A stretch of 64,000 bases of DNA. Origin: Mycolicibacterium sediminis. GTDB taxonomy: Bacteria > Actinomycetota > Actinomycetes > Mycobacteriales > Mycobacteriaceae. This document shows positions 9,835 to 18,233 of the stretch, in pieces (within the stretch, counting starts at the first letter, position 1; each line of letters begins with the position of its first letter). The stretch spans positions 2,542,001-2,606,000 of the forward strand of contig NZ_AP022588.1 in assembly GCF_010731735.1 (NCBI RefSeq). Direction: 5' to 3'. The notes beneath the pieces were generated by a model. It made no database searches. It had not been told where the DNA came from and saw only the letters and a list, made by a program, of their open reading frames with translations. Position numbers and translations under genes: made by a program.

Positions 9835-10680
9835 CTACGGTTTGAGGAGTGCGACGACCTTGTTCTCGATGTCGACGGCGTCGTCGGCGAACGGATCGAG
9901 CACCTCGGTCTTCGGTAGCGCGGCTTCGCCGTCGGCGAACTCGCGATAGGTCTTGTCGTCGGCTAGTTCGGCGAGCAGGTAGCCCGTGAGCAGCGCGCGG
10001 ACGATCTTCTGCGTGCCCTTGTCGGCTCCGGGCATCTTGATCAGGCGCGCAAGCCGCCGTCCCTCGACGATGCCGCCCGCCGTCACGTCCTTGACCGCGC
10101 GCAGCGTCGCCGGACGCCACACCCGCGCCAGCTCGACCGCGTTCGACCGCAGCGACATGGGATCGCCGGGGTCGGCGAGGATGAGCCCGGGCACCCGCAG
10201 GCTCGATGCGGGCTGCACCGCAGGCGGGCTGCTGACCGATGGGAAGAGGGCGGCGACGGCCTTGAGCCGGTTCGGCATGCCCGCCGCGGCGAACACGGCC
10301 GCGGACCCGCCGAAACCGTGTCCGACCACGCCCAGCTTGGTGGGGTGGACGCTGATCTGGCCGGTGCCGAGCCGGACCCCGGACACGATGTCGAGGGTGG
10401 AGCCGAGGTCGAACGCCAGGTTGAGCACCGACGGCGCGATGCTGCGCTCGGTGTTGGGGGCGGCGGCGACGATCCCCCAGGACGCGAGGTGCTCCAGCAG
10501 GCCGTCGTAGCGGTGCGCGCTCGCCAGCCAGTCGTGCCCGAAGGCGATGGCGGGCAGGTTGAGCCCGGACTCCGGCGTGTACACGGTCCCGGGCAGGCCG
10601 GCGAATGCCAGGTCACCGCGCAATACGCGGTGCGGGCCGCGCCGGGTCAAGGAAGCGAACAGCTTCTTGGTCTTGGCCAC
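9835..10680 (-). CDS. alpha/beta hydrolase-fold protein without the serine nucleophile
   Basis: A 281-residue protein with the fold of dienelactone hydrolases and PET hydrolase-like esterases: strand AIAFGHDW (oxyanion region), GIVAAAPNTE, and the nucleophile elbow VVGHGFGGSA. The elbow should read G-x-S-x-G, but Gly122 stands where the catalytic serine belongs, with Ser126 four residues later. An acid loop (LILADPGDP) is present, but no clear catalytic histidine follows. It is either inactive, a binding protein, or uses another residue. GTG 10680 lies six bases from TAGGTT, a leaderless start divergent from glmS. Confidence 0.8.
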   Translation of the reverse strand: MAKTKKLFASLTRRGPHRVLRGDLAFAGLPGTVYTPESGLNLPAIAFGHDWLASAHRYDGLLEHLASWGIVAAAPNTERSIAPSVLNLAFDLGSTLDIVSGVRLGTGQISVHPTKLGVVGHGFGGSAAVFAAAGMPNRLKAVAALFPSVSSPPAVQPASSLRVPGLILADPGDPMSLRSNAVELARVWRPATLRAVKDVTAGGIVEGRRLARLIKMPGADKGTQKIVRALLTGYLLAELADDKTYREFADGEAALPKTEVLDPFADDAVDIENKVVALLKP

Positions 10681-10686
10681 GCCTTG

Positions 10687-10738
10687 AACCTATCCCACGA
10701 CCGACGAGTCGGGCACGAGGCCACTACTGCACTATTCT
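10687..10738. promoter_or_regulatory. divergent leaderless promoters (hydrolase / glmS)
   Basis: On the minus strand TAGGTT (10687-10692) lies six bases before the GTG at 10680. On the plus strand TATTCT (10733-10738) lies seven bases before the GTG at 10746. A transcription start 6-7 bases after a TANNNT box would put the first base of each mRNA at the start codon. The glmS leader therefore has no room for a glmS ribozyme. Confidence 0.5.
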
Positions 10739-10745
10739 CGACGTC

Positions 10746-12614
10746 GTGTGCGGAATCGTCGGTTACGTCGGACAGCGTCCTGCCCGCGGCATCGTCGTCG
10801 ACGCGCTGCGTCGGATGGAGTACCGCGGCTACGACTCCTCGGGCATCGCCCTGCTGGACGGACACGGCGGACTGACGGTTCGGCGCCGGGCCGGTCGGCT
10901 CGCGAACCTGGAGACCGCCCTCGACGAGACCGACGCCGACGTGCTGGTGGGAAGCGCCGGGATGGGCCACACCCGGTGGGCCACCCACGGCAGGCCCACC
11001 GATCGCAACGCGCATCCGCACCGCGACGCCGCGGGGAAGATCGCGGTGGTCCACAACGGCATCATCGAGAACTACGCCACCCTGCGCGCCGAGCTGGAGA
11101 CCGCGGGCATCGAGTTCGCCAGCGACACCGACACCGAGGTCGCCGTGCACCTGGTGTCCCACGAGTACCGCAGCGGTGAGCACGCGGGCGACTTCCCGGC
11201 CTCGGTGTTGGCCGTGCTCCGCAGGCTGGAGGGTCACTTCACGCTGGTGTTCGCCAACGCCGACGATCCCGGCACCATCGTGGCGGCGCGTCGGTCCACG
11301 CCGCTGGTGGTCGGCGTCGGCGACGGCGAGATGTTCATCGGCTCCGACGTCGCGGCGTTCATCGAGCACACCCGCGAGGCCGTCGAACTCGGCCAGGACC
11401 AGGCCGTCGTCATCACGGCCGACGGCTACCGCATCACCGACTTCGCCGGCGACGACGCGTCGGACCGCGCTCGCCCGTTCCACATCGACTGGGACCTGTC
11501 GGCCGCCGAGAAGGGCGGCTACGACTACTTCATGCTCAAGGAGATCGCCGAGCAGCCGACCGCCGTCGCCGATACTCTGCTCGGACACTTCGTCGACGGC
11601 CGCATCGTCCTCGACGAGCAGCGCCTCTCCGACCAGGAGCTCCGGGAGGTCGACAAGGTCTTCATCGTCGCGTGCGGCACGGCGTACCACTCCGGCCTGC
11701 TGGCCAAGTACGCCATCGAGCACTGGACGAGGCTCCCCGTCGAGGTCGAGCTGGCCAGCGAGTTCCGCTACCGCGATCCGGTGCTCGACCGCAGCACGCT
11801 GGTCATCGCCATCTCGCAGTCGGGCGAGACCGCCGACACCCTCGAGGCGGTCCGGCACGCCAAGGACCAGAAGGCCAAGGTGCTGGCCGTCTGCAACACC
11901 AACGGGTCGCAGATCCCCCGTGAGGCCGACGCCGTGCTCTACACCCGCGCGGGGCCGGAGATCGGCGTCGCGTCGACCAAGACGTTCCTGGCGCAGGTCG
12001 CCGCCAACTACCTCGTCGGCCTCGCGCTGGCGCAGGCCCGCGGCACCAAGTACCCCGACGAGGTGGAACGCGAGTACCTGGCACTCGAGGCCATGAGCGA
12101 CCAGGTCGCCCGGGTGCTGTCGTGCATGGAACCCGTCACCGAGCTGGCGAGGAAGTTCGCGTCGTCGTCGACGGTGCTGTTCCTGGGCCGCCACGTCGGC
12201 TACCCGGTGGCACTCGAGGGCGCGCTGAAGCTCAAGGAACTGGCCTACATGCATGCCGAGGGGTTCGCGGCCGGCGAACTGAAGCACGGACCGATCGCGC
12301 TGATCGAGGACGACGTGCCGGTCATCGTGGTCATGCCGTCACCGAAGAACGCCGCGGTCCTGCACAGCAAGCTGCTCAGCAACATCCGCGAGATCCAGGC
12401 TCGCGGCGCGATCACCATCGTGATCGCCGAGGAGGGTGACGACACGGTCCGTCCGCACGCCGACCACCTCATCGAGATCCCCGCGGTGTCGACGCTGCTG
12501 CAACCGCTGCTCTCGACCATCCCGATGCAGGTCTTCGCCGCGGGCGTCGCGCGTGCCCGCGGGTACGACGTCGACAAGCCGCGCAACCTCGCCAAGTCGG
12601 TCACCGTCGAGTAG
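10746..12614 (+). CDS. glmS: glutamine--fructose-6-phosphate aminotransferase (isomerizing)
   Basis: First committed step of amino-sugar synthesis, making glucosamine-6-phosphate from fructose-6-phosphate and glutamine. The 622 residues have an N-terminal class II amidotransferase whose catalytic Cys2 follows the initiator (VCGIVGYVGQ), with GHTRWATHG and HNGIIENY, then two SIS sugar-isomerase domains (CGTAYHSG, ISQSGETADTL) and the C-terminal KPRNLAKSVTVE hallmark. GTG 10746 is fixed by the need for cysteine at position 2. With GlmM in the same window, two of the three steps to UDP-GlcNAc are encoded here. Confidence 0.97.
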   Translation: MCGIVGYVGQRPARGIVVDALRRMEYRGYDSSGIALLDGHGGLTVRRRAGRLANLETALDETDADVLVGSAGMGHTRWATHGRPTDRNAHPHRDAAGKIAVVHNGIIENYATLRAELETAGIEFASDTDTEVAVHLVSHEYRSGEHAGDFPASVLAVLRRLEGHFTLVFANADDPGTIVAARRSTPLVVGVGDGEMFIGSDVAAFIEHTREAVELGQDQAVVITADGYRITDFAGDDASDRARPFHIDWDLSAAEKGGYDYFMLKEIAEQPTAVADTLLGHFVDGRIVLDEQRLSDQELREVDKVFIVACGTAYHSGLLAKYAIEHWTRLPVEVELASEFRYRDPVLDRSTLVIAISQSGETADTLEAVRHAKDQKAKVLAVCNTNGSQIPREADAVLYTRAGPEIGVASTKTFLAQVAANYLVGLALAQARGTKYPDEVEREYLALEAMSDQVARVLSCMEPVTELARKFASSSTVLFLGRHVGYPVALEGALKLKELAYMHAEGFAAGELKHGPIALIEDDVPVIVVMPSPKNAAVLHSKLLSNIREIQARGAITIVIAEEGDDTVRPHADHLIEIPAVSTLLQPLLSTIPMQVFAAGVARARGYDVDKPRNLAKSVTVE

Positions 12615-12621
12615 GCACTGC

Positions 12622-13500
12622 GTGACCGGCGTCGGGCACTTCCGCAGCGACGCCGCGCGCAGGCACTTCGCCTCCGCCTACGAGGCGGCGATGGCGGCGC
12701 TGCCCGAACGCCGGACACTCGACGTGCCGACGGCCTTCGGGGAGGCCAGGGTCCACCGGTTCGGCGACGGCGCCGGTCGCCCCGTGGTCATGTTGCCCGG
12801 CCGCAACGCCTCGACACCGATGTGGGCCGCGAATCTGCCAGGGCTCTTGAGCCACCGGACCGTCTACTGCGTGGACCTGATCGGGGAACCGGGACTGTCG
12901 GTGCAGCGCCGTCCGATCACCGATGCCCGGGACCAGGCGCGCTGGCTCGACGACGTGCTCGCAGGCCTGCGTCTCGACTCGGCCCATCTGCTCGGGGTGT
13001 CGTTCGGCGGTTGGTCGGCCACCAACCTCGCGGTGCGCCACCCTCGCCGGGTGGCATCGCTGACGTTGCTCGACCCGGTGCTGACGTTCGCGCCCATCCC
13101 GGTGCGGACCATGCTGGCGGTGCTGCCGATGAGCGTGCCACACGCTCCGGAGTGGCTGCGGCGCAGCGTCCTTCGGTGGATCGCGGGCGGCGCGGACGTC
13201 GACGGTTCGGACCCGGTGGCTCGTCTCGTCGACGCCGGGTCCATCGACTACGTCCTGCGCCAGCCCCACCCGACGAGGTTCACCGCCGATGAATTGCGCG
13301 GCATCGACGTTCCGGTGCTGGCGCTGTTCGCCGGTCGCAGCGTCATCCACGACGCACGCCGGGCAGCCGGCGCGGCGCGAGAGACGTTGCGGCACGGCCA
13401 CGTCGAACTGTGGGACGACGCGTCGCATGCGATCAACGGCGAGTTCCCCGAGCGAATCGCCGATCGTGCCCGCCGGTTCTGGGACGAGGTGGACGGCTAG
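12622..13500 (+). CDS. alpha/beta hydrolase
   Basis: A 292-residue serine hydrolase following glmS by seven bases, so probably co-transcribed. The oxyanion region is MLPGRNAS near residue 60, the nucleophile Ser127 sits in GVSFGGWS, and the late DDASHAINGEFP near residue 275 provides the histidine. An N-terminal segment of about 40 residues precedes the fold. The substrate is unknown, and nothing links it to amino-sugar metabolism except position. Its stop overlaps the convergent hydrolase by three bases. Confidence 0.85.
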   Translation: MTGVGHFRSDAARRHFASAYEAAMAALPERRTLDVPTAFGEARVHRFGDGAGRPVVMLPGRNASTPMWAANLPGLLSHRTVYCVDLIGEPGLSVQRRPITDARDQARWLDDVLAGLRLDSAHLLGVSFGGWSATNLAVRHPRRVASLTLLDPVLTFAPIPVRTMLAVLPMSVPHAPEWLRRSVLRWIAGGADVDGSDPVARLVDAGSIDYVLRQPHPTRFTADELRGIDVPVLALFAGRSVIHDARRAAGAARETLRHGHVELWDDASHAINGEFPERIADRARRFWDEVDG

Positions 13501-14360
13501 AGGTGCTCCGCGAGGAACGGGCGGACCAGCGCCACGACCTCGTCGAGTCGGCTCTCCAGCAGGAAGTGGCCCCCGTCGAGCAGGTGGACCTCGGCGTCCG
13601 GGAGGTCCCGGGTGAACGCGCGGGCGCCGTCGGGCCCGAAGATCTGGTCGTGGCGTCCCCACGCCGCCAGCAACGGCACCCGAGACGTGCGGAAGTACTC
13701 GTGCACCGTGGGATACAACTCCACGTTGCTGACGTAGTCGGCGAACAGCGCGAGCTGCGCGTCGACCCGCTCCGGCGTCGAGGCCACCGAGTGCAGGGCC
13801 GTCGCCCACGCGTCGGGATCGACGACGGTCGGGTCCGAGACGCCGTGCGTGAACTGCCATTCGAGCCCGTCGGGACTGATCAGTCCCCGCAGCGGCTCGG
13901 CGTTCGCAGCGCTGCGGTCCCGCCCGTAGGCGAACAGCGGCTCCATGGCATCGCCGACGAAGCCCTCGACGTAGGCGTTGCCGTTCTGCGTCACGACGGC
14001 CGCGATGCGCTCGGGGTGACGCAGGGCCAGCCGCCATCCGACCGGGGCGCCGTAGTCCTGCACGTAGAGCGCGTAGCGGTCGAGGCCCAGGTGGTCGAGC
14101 AGGGCGTCGACGTGGTCGGCCAGCGCGTCGAAGGTGTACTCGAAGTCGTCGGCCACCGGGACGTCGGAGTGCCCGAAGCCGGGATAGTCCGGCGCGATGA
14201 CGCGGTAGCGGTCGGCGAGCGCGGGAATCAGGTTGCGGTACATGTGCGAACTGGCTGGCGTGCCGTGCAGCAGCACCACCGCGGGGGCGTTCACGGGCCC
14301 CGACTCCCGGTAGAAGAGCCGGCGGCCGAGGACCTCTGCGTAGCGGTGGTGGGTGACCAT
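13497..14360 (-). CDS. alpha/beta hydrolase, haloalkane dehalogenase/epoxide hydrolase-like
   Basis: A 287-residue enzyme with LLHGTPASSHMYRN (oxyanion loop), nucleophile elbow VQDYGAPVGW with aspartate rather than serine, an acid in GRHDQIFG and histidine in DGGHFLLES. An Asp nucleophile in QD(W/Y)G is the mark of haloalkane dehalogenases and epoxide hydrolases. The exact reaction is open because the usual Trp is Tyr. ATG 14360 is chosen since AAGGAG lies six bases before it; starts 5 and 14 codons upstream lack such a site. It is a paralogue of the gene at 26619 and is divergent from a CGNR regulator. Confidence 0.88.
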   Translation of the reverse strand: MVTHHRYAEVLGRRLFYRESGPVNAPAVVLLHGTPASSHMYRNLIPALADRYRVIAPDYPGFGHSDVPVADDFEYTFDALADHVDALLDHLGLDRYALYVQDYGAPVGWRLALRHPERIAAVVTQNGNAYVEGFVGDAMEPLFAYGRDRSAANAEPLRGLISPDGLEWQFTHGVSDPTVVDPDAWATALHSVASTPERVDAQLALFADYVSNVELYPTVHEYFRTSRVPLLAAWGRHDQIFGPDGARAFTRDLPDAEVHLLDGGHFLLESRLDEVVALVRPFLAEHL

Positions 14361-14386
14361 GTCTAACTCCTTCATCGGATTGTGAC

Positions 14387-14443
14387 GGTTAGGCACAGTC
14401 AAGCGACGTCGACCTAACCTGTCAAGTGTTATATGATGGTTAG
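14387..14443. promoter_or_regulatory. triple GGTTAG operator between hydrolase and CGNR regulator
   Basis: GGTTAG at 14387-14392, its complement CTAACC at 14414-14419 and GGTTAG again at 14438-14443 lie in the 83-base divergent gap. The last copy sits between TATGAT (14432-14437) and the ATG at 14444, so the regulator gene is probably leaderless and a bound protein would cover its start. Autoregulation by the CGNR protein is an inference. Confidence 0.5.
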
Positions 14444-14911
14444 ATGAACGTCGGCGAGGGCGAGACGGTGCTGCTCGACCTGCTGAACACGACGCCGGTC
14501 GTCGACGATCGGCCGACCGACGTGCTGACCGGGGAGTGGCTGCGGTCGCACGGCGCGTCCGGACGTCGCCTCGCGGACGTGCGTCGGTTGCGTGACGACC
14601 TGCAGCGGGTGGTCCGCGGCGGCGATCCGGCGGTCGTCCTGACGCAGTACCTCGACGGCGTCACCCAGACCCCGGCGATCGTCGACGGTGCCGTCGAATG
14701 GCGGCTCGACGCCGACTGGGCGGCACGCGTCGTGCTCGCCTGGGGCGAATTGCAGGCGAGCATGCCCGGACGCCTCCGGCCGTGCGCCAACGGCGAGTGT
14801 CACCTGTTCCTCCTGGACCGCAGCCGGGCGGGCACCGCGCGGTGGTGCTCGATGGAGGTGTGCGGCAACCGGATGAAGGCGCGGAGGCACTACGGGCGGG
14901 CGAAGGGCTGA
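14444..14911 (+). CDS. CGNR zinc-finger (ABATE-type) putative transcription regulator
   Basis: A 155-residue protein of the ABATE/CGNR family, predicted stress-linked DNA-binding regulators common in actinobacteria. The N-terminal half (residues 1-100) is the ligand-binding-like ABATE domain with LDLLNTTP near its start. The C-terminal zinc finger has Cys114, Cys119, Cys135 and Cys140, ending in the CGNR signature followed by basic residues. It is divergent from the DYGAP hydrolase, which is its likely target, and has its own TATGAT box with no leader. Ligand and target are inferred only from context. Confidence 0.87.
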   Translation: MNVGEGETVLLDLLNTTPVVDDRPTDVLTGEWLRSHGASGRRLADVRRLRDDLQRVVRGGDPAVVLTQYLDGVTQTPAIVDGAVEWRLDADWAARVVLAWGELQASMPGRLRPCANGECHLFLLDRSRAGTARWCSMEVCGNRMKARRHYGRAKG

Positions 14912-14978
14912 GGTTTTCCCGGGCGTCCATCGGGCATGCGAGCCGTGTCAGCATCCGCCTTTCGAGCGAAGGAGCATC

Positions 14979-15302
14979 ATGGTCGCCTCCACCAATCGCA
15001 AGCGCGTCGAGGACGCCCTCAACGACGCGGACTTCCCCGCCGACAAGGACCGGCTGCTCGCCGTTGCCGACCGCAACGGGGCAGACCAGGACACTCTCGG
15101 TGCGCTCCGGGCGATACCGCCCGAGGAGTACGGCAACATCGGCGAGGTGCTCGCCTCCGTCACCCATGACGACGGCCCGTCCGCGGCCGAGAAGGCTCGG
15201 GCCGGAACCCTCCCCGATCACCCCGGGCGGGCCCAGGGCGAGAAGGACGTCCCGCCGGTCAACCCGATCGTCGAAGAACTCGGCGAGAATCGCAAGGCCT
15301 GA
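14979..15302 (+). CDS. DUF2795 domain protein
   Basis: A 107-residue hydrophilic protein whose N-terminal 65 residues match the DUF2795 pattern (DALNDADFPADKDRLLAVA, then LRAIPPEEYGNIGEVLASV). The rest is a charged linker with DHPGRAQGEKDVPPVNP. DUF2795 proteins are small, helical and often stress-associated, and their biochemical role is not established. AAGGAG lies five bases before the ATG, a strong ribosome binding site. No neighbour gives a clear functional link. Confidence 0.82.
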   Translation: MVASTNRKRVEDALNDADFPADKDRLLAVADRNGADQDTLGALRAIPPEEYGNIGEVLASVTHDDGPSAAEKARAGTLPDHPGRAQGEKDVPPVNPIVEELGENRKA

Positions 15303-15366
15303 GCGCGCGCTGTGAGTTTCCCCGACGTTCTCCTGCGGCAGCCGTCGGCATGGAATCCTGAACTCG

Positions 15367-16779
15367 ATGCGCCACTACCACTCCGCTGACGCGATCCGGA
15401 ACGCCGAGGCTCCGCTGCTGGCGTCGCTGCCCGAGGGCGGCCTGATGCGCCGGGCGGCGTACGGGTTGGCGGTTGCGATCGCCCGGGAACTCGGCACCGT
15501 CGCCGGTCGGCGGATCTGCGCGGTCGTCGGCTCCGGCGACAACGGTGGTGACGCCCTGTGGGCCGCGACGTTCCTGCGGCGTCGCGGCGCCGCCGTCACC
15601 GCCGTCCTGCTGAACCCCGACCGCGCGCACGCCGGCGGTCTGGCCGCCTTCCGTGCGGCCGGCGGTCGCATCGTCGAGACCGTGCCCTGCGCAACGGATC
15701 TGGTGATCGACGGTGTGGTCGGCATCTCCGCCTCGGGGTCGCTGCGGCCTGGGGCTGCCGAGTTGTTCGCCGACGTGGACGACCGTCGCATCCCGGTGGT
15801 GGCGGTCGACCTGCCCAGCGGGCTGGACGTCCACACCGGTGCCGCCGACGGTCCGCACGTGCACGCAGCCCTCACCGTCACGTTCGGCGGTCTCAAACCC
15901 GTTCATGCGCTGGGTGACTGCGGTCGCGTCGAGCTGGTCGACATCGGACTCGACCTGCCCGGGTCCGACGTCCGCGCACTCGACGCCCCCGACGTCGAGA
16001 CACGCTGGCCCAAGCCCGGTCCGCACGACGACAAGTACACCCAGGGCGTCACCGGCGTCATGGCCGGATCGGCGACGTACCCGGGTGCGGCGATCCTGTG
16101 CACCGGTGCCGCCGTCGCGGCGACCTCGGGCATGGTCCGATACGCCGGAACCGCTGCGGCCGAGGTCGTCTCGCACTGGCCGGAGGTCATCGCCACGTCC
16201 TCGGCACACGCTGCGGGCCGGGTGCAGGCGTGGGTGGTCGGACCGGGTCTCGGCACCGACGAGGCCGGCGCCGCGGCGCTGAGCTTCGCCCTCGGCACCG
16301 ACCTGCCGGTGATCGTCGACGCCGACGGCCTGACGATCCTCGCCGCCCATCCGGACCTCGTGGCCGGGCGTTCCGCGCCGACCGTCCTCACCCCGCACGC
16401 CGGGGAGTTCGCCCGGCTCGCGGGCCACCCCCCGGGTGACGACCGGGTGGCCGCGACTCGCCGCCTCGCCGCCGCCTTCGGCGCGACGGTCCTGCTCAAG
16501 GGCAACGTCACGGTGATCGCCGAACCCGGGTCGGGCGCCGTCTACGTCAACGACGCCGGTCAGTCGTGGGCCGCCACCGCCGGGTCGGGCGACGTGCTGT
16601 CCGGCATCGTCGGCGCCCTGCTCGCCTCCGGCCTGCCTCCCGGCGAGGCCGCCGCGTCGGCGGCCTTCGTGCACGCGCGCGCCGCCGGACTCGCCGCCGC
16701 CGATCCCGGACCGGCGTCGGCACCGGTGTCCGCATCGAGGATCCTCGACCACGTCCGTGCGTCGATCGCCGCGCTCTAA
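15367..16779 (+). CDS. nnrD: bifunctional NAD(P)H-hydrate epimerase / ADP-dependent NAD(P)H-hydrate dehydratase
   Basis: Repairs damaged NADH and NADPH hydrates. Residues 1-205 are the YjeF-N epimerase domain, with GSGDNGGDALWAATFLRRRG binding the cofactor. Residues 225-470 are the ribokinase-like dehydratase domain, with GPGLGTDEAG, VIVDADGL, LTPHAGEF and the catalytic GSGDVLSGIVGAL near residue 405. The 470-residue length is that of the fused enzyme. The equivalent of Rv3433c, it is 23 bases before gadB, as in M. tuberculosis. Confidence 0.95.
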   Translation: MRHYHSADAIRNAEAPLLASLPEGGLMRRAAYGLAVAIARELGTVAGRRICAVVGSGDNGGDALWAATFLRRRGAAVTAVLLNPDRAHAGGLAAFRAAGGRIVETVPCATDLVIDGVVGISASGSLRPGAAELFADVDDRRIPVVAVDLPSGLDVHTGAADGPHVHAALTVTFGGLKPVHALGDCGRVELVDIGLDLPGSDVRALDAPDVETRWPKPGPHDDKYTQGVTGVMAGSATYPGAAILCTGAAVAATSGMVRYAGTAAAEVVSHWPEVIATSSAHAAGRVQAWVVGPGLGTDEAGAAALSFALGTDLPVIVDADGLTILAAHPDLVAGRSAPTVLTPHAGEFARLAGHPPGDDRVAATRRLAAAFGATVLLKGNVTVIAEPGSGAVYVNDAGQSWAATAGSGDVLSGIVGALLASGLPPGEAAASAAFVHARAAGLAAADPGPASAPVSASRILDHVRASIAAL

Positions 16780-16802
16780 CCCACCCCAGGAGACCGTCAC
16801 CC

Positions 16803-18188
16803 ATGTCGTCACGCAGGCACCGCCACACCTCGTCGATCGCCCCCGCCTACACCGGGCGACTGTCGACCGCGCCGGTGCCATCGCTGCGCCTCCCGGACGA
16901 GCCGATGGACCCTCAGGCGGCCTACCGGTACATCCACGACGAACTGATGCTGGACGGCAGCTCACGGCTCAACCTCGCGACGTTCGTGACGACGTGGATG
17001 GACCCCGAGGCCGAGAAGTTGATGGCCGAGACGTTCGACAAGAACATGATCGACAAGGACGAGTACCCGGCGACGGCGGCCATCGAGCAGCGGTGCGTCT
17101 CGATGGTCGCAGACCTCTTCCACGCCGAGGGCCTGCGCGACGACGACCCCGCCAGCGCGATCGGCGTGTCGACGGTGGGCTCCAGTGAGGCCGTGATGCT
17201 CGCCGGTCTGGCGATGAGCTGGCGGTGGCGTCAGAAGGTGGGGAAGGACTGGCGCACGCGCACCCCGAACCTGGTGATGGGCTCGAACGTGCAGGTCGTG
17301 TGGGAGAAGTTCTGTCGCTACTTCGACGTCGAGCCGATCTACCTCCCGATGGAGGAGGGCCGGTACGTCATCACCCCCGAGCAGGTCCGCGCGGCGGTCG
17401 ACGAGGACACGATCGGCGTGGTCGCGATCCTGGGCACCACCTACACCGGGGAACTCGAACCCATCGCCGAGATCTGCGCGGTCCTCGACGAGATCGCCGC
17501 GGCCGGCGGGGTGGACGTGCCGGTCCACGTCGACGCCGCCAGCGGTGGCTTCGTCGTCCCGTTCCTGCACCCCGAGGTCTCGTGGGACTTCCGGCTGCCG
17601 CGGGTGGTGTCGATCAACGTCAGCGGTCACAAGTACGGCCTGACCTACCCGGGCATCGGGTTCGTGGTGTGGCGCAACGCCGAGCACCTGCCCGACGAAC
17701 TGGTCTTCCGGGTGAACTACCTCGGCGGTGACATGCCGACGTTCACGCTCAACTTCTCCAAGGGCGGCAACCAGGTCATCGGCCAGTACTACAACTTCCT
17801 GCGCCTCGGCCGCGCCGGGTACTCCCAGGTCATGCACAGCCTGTCCGACACCGCCCGCTGGCTCGGCGACCAGCTGAGGAACAGCGAGCACTTCGAGCTG
17901 ATCTCGGACGGCTCGGCGATCCCGGTCGTGAGCTTCCGCCTCAAGGGGGACCGCGCCTATACGGAGTTCGACGTCTCGCATGCGCTGCGGTCGTTCGGCT
18001 GGCAGGTGCCGGCCTACACGATGCCCGACGACGCATCCGACGTGACGGTGCTGCGGGTCGTGGTGCGGGAGGGCTTCTCCGCCGATCTCGCACGTGCGCT
18101 GCGCGACGACACGCTCACCGTCCTCAAGACCCTCGACGAACTGAAGCCCAACGGGCACTTCGACGAGGTGCAGCCCTTCGCGCACTAG
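16803..18188 (+). CDS. gadB: glutamate decarboxylase (PLP-dependent)
   Basis: Converts glutamate to 4-aminobutyrate and CO2, consuming a proton, which supports acid resistance and the GABA shunt. The 461 residues contain the group II decarboxylase core: HVDAASGGFVVPF for cofactor stacking, INVSGHKYGLTYPG with the PLP lysine near residue 276, and NFSKGGNQVIGQYYNFLRLG. AGGAG lies ten bases before ATG 16803. No antiporter gene is adjacent. The N-terminal 30 residues are basic and Ser/His-rich. Confidence 0.95.
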   Translation: MSSRRHRHTSSIAPAYTGRLSTAPVPSLRLPDEPMDPQAAYRYIHDELMLDGSSRLNLATFVTTWMDPEAEKLMAETFDKNMIDKDEYPATAAIEQRCVSMVADLFHAEGLRDDDPASAIGVSTVGSSEAVMLAGLAMSWRWRQKVGKDWRTRTPNLVMGSNVQVVWEKFCRYFDVEPIYLPMEEGRYVITPEQVRAAVDEDTIGVVAILGTTYTGELEPIAEICAVLDEIAAAGGVDVPVHVDAASGGFVVPFLHPEVSWDFRLPRVVSINVSGHKYGLTYPGIGFVVWRNAEHLPDELVFRVNYLGGDMPTFTLNFSKGGNQVIGQYYNFLRLGRAGYSQVMHSLSDTARWLGDQLRNSEHFELISDGSAIPVVSFRLKGDRAYTEFDVSHALRSFGWQVPAYTMPDDASDVTVLRVVVREGFSADLARALRDDTLTVLKTLDELKPNGHFDEVQPFAH

Positions 18189-18233
18189 CTGCGGCGGGCA
18201 TCCGGCCGGCCTCTGGGATACTCGAGGGCGACC

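Noticed and set aside
10647..12287. 546-residue minus-strand frame across glmS
   Set aside because: Lies wholly within glmS codons and shows no motif.
15259..16965. 568-residue minus-strand frame across nnrD
   Set aside because: Shadow of the GC-rich nnrD gene; Arg/Gly-rich with no recognisable fold.
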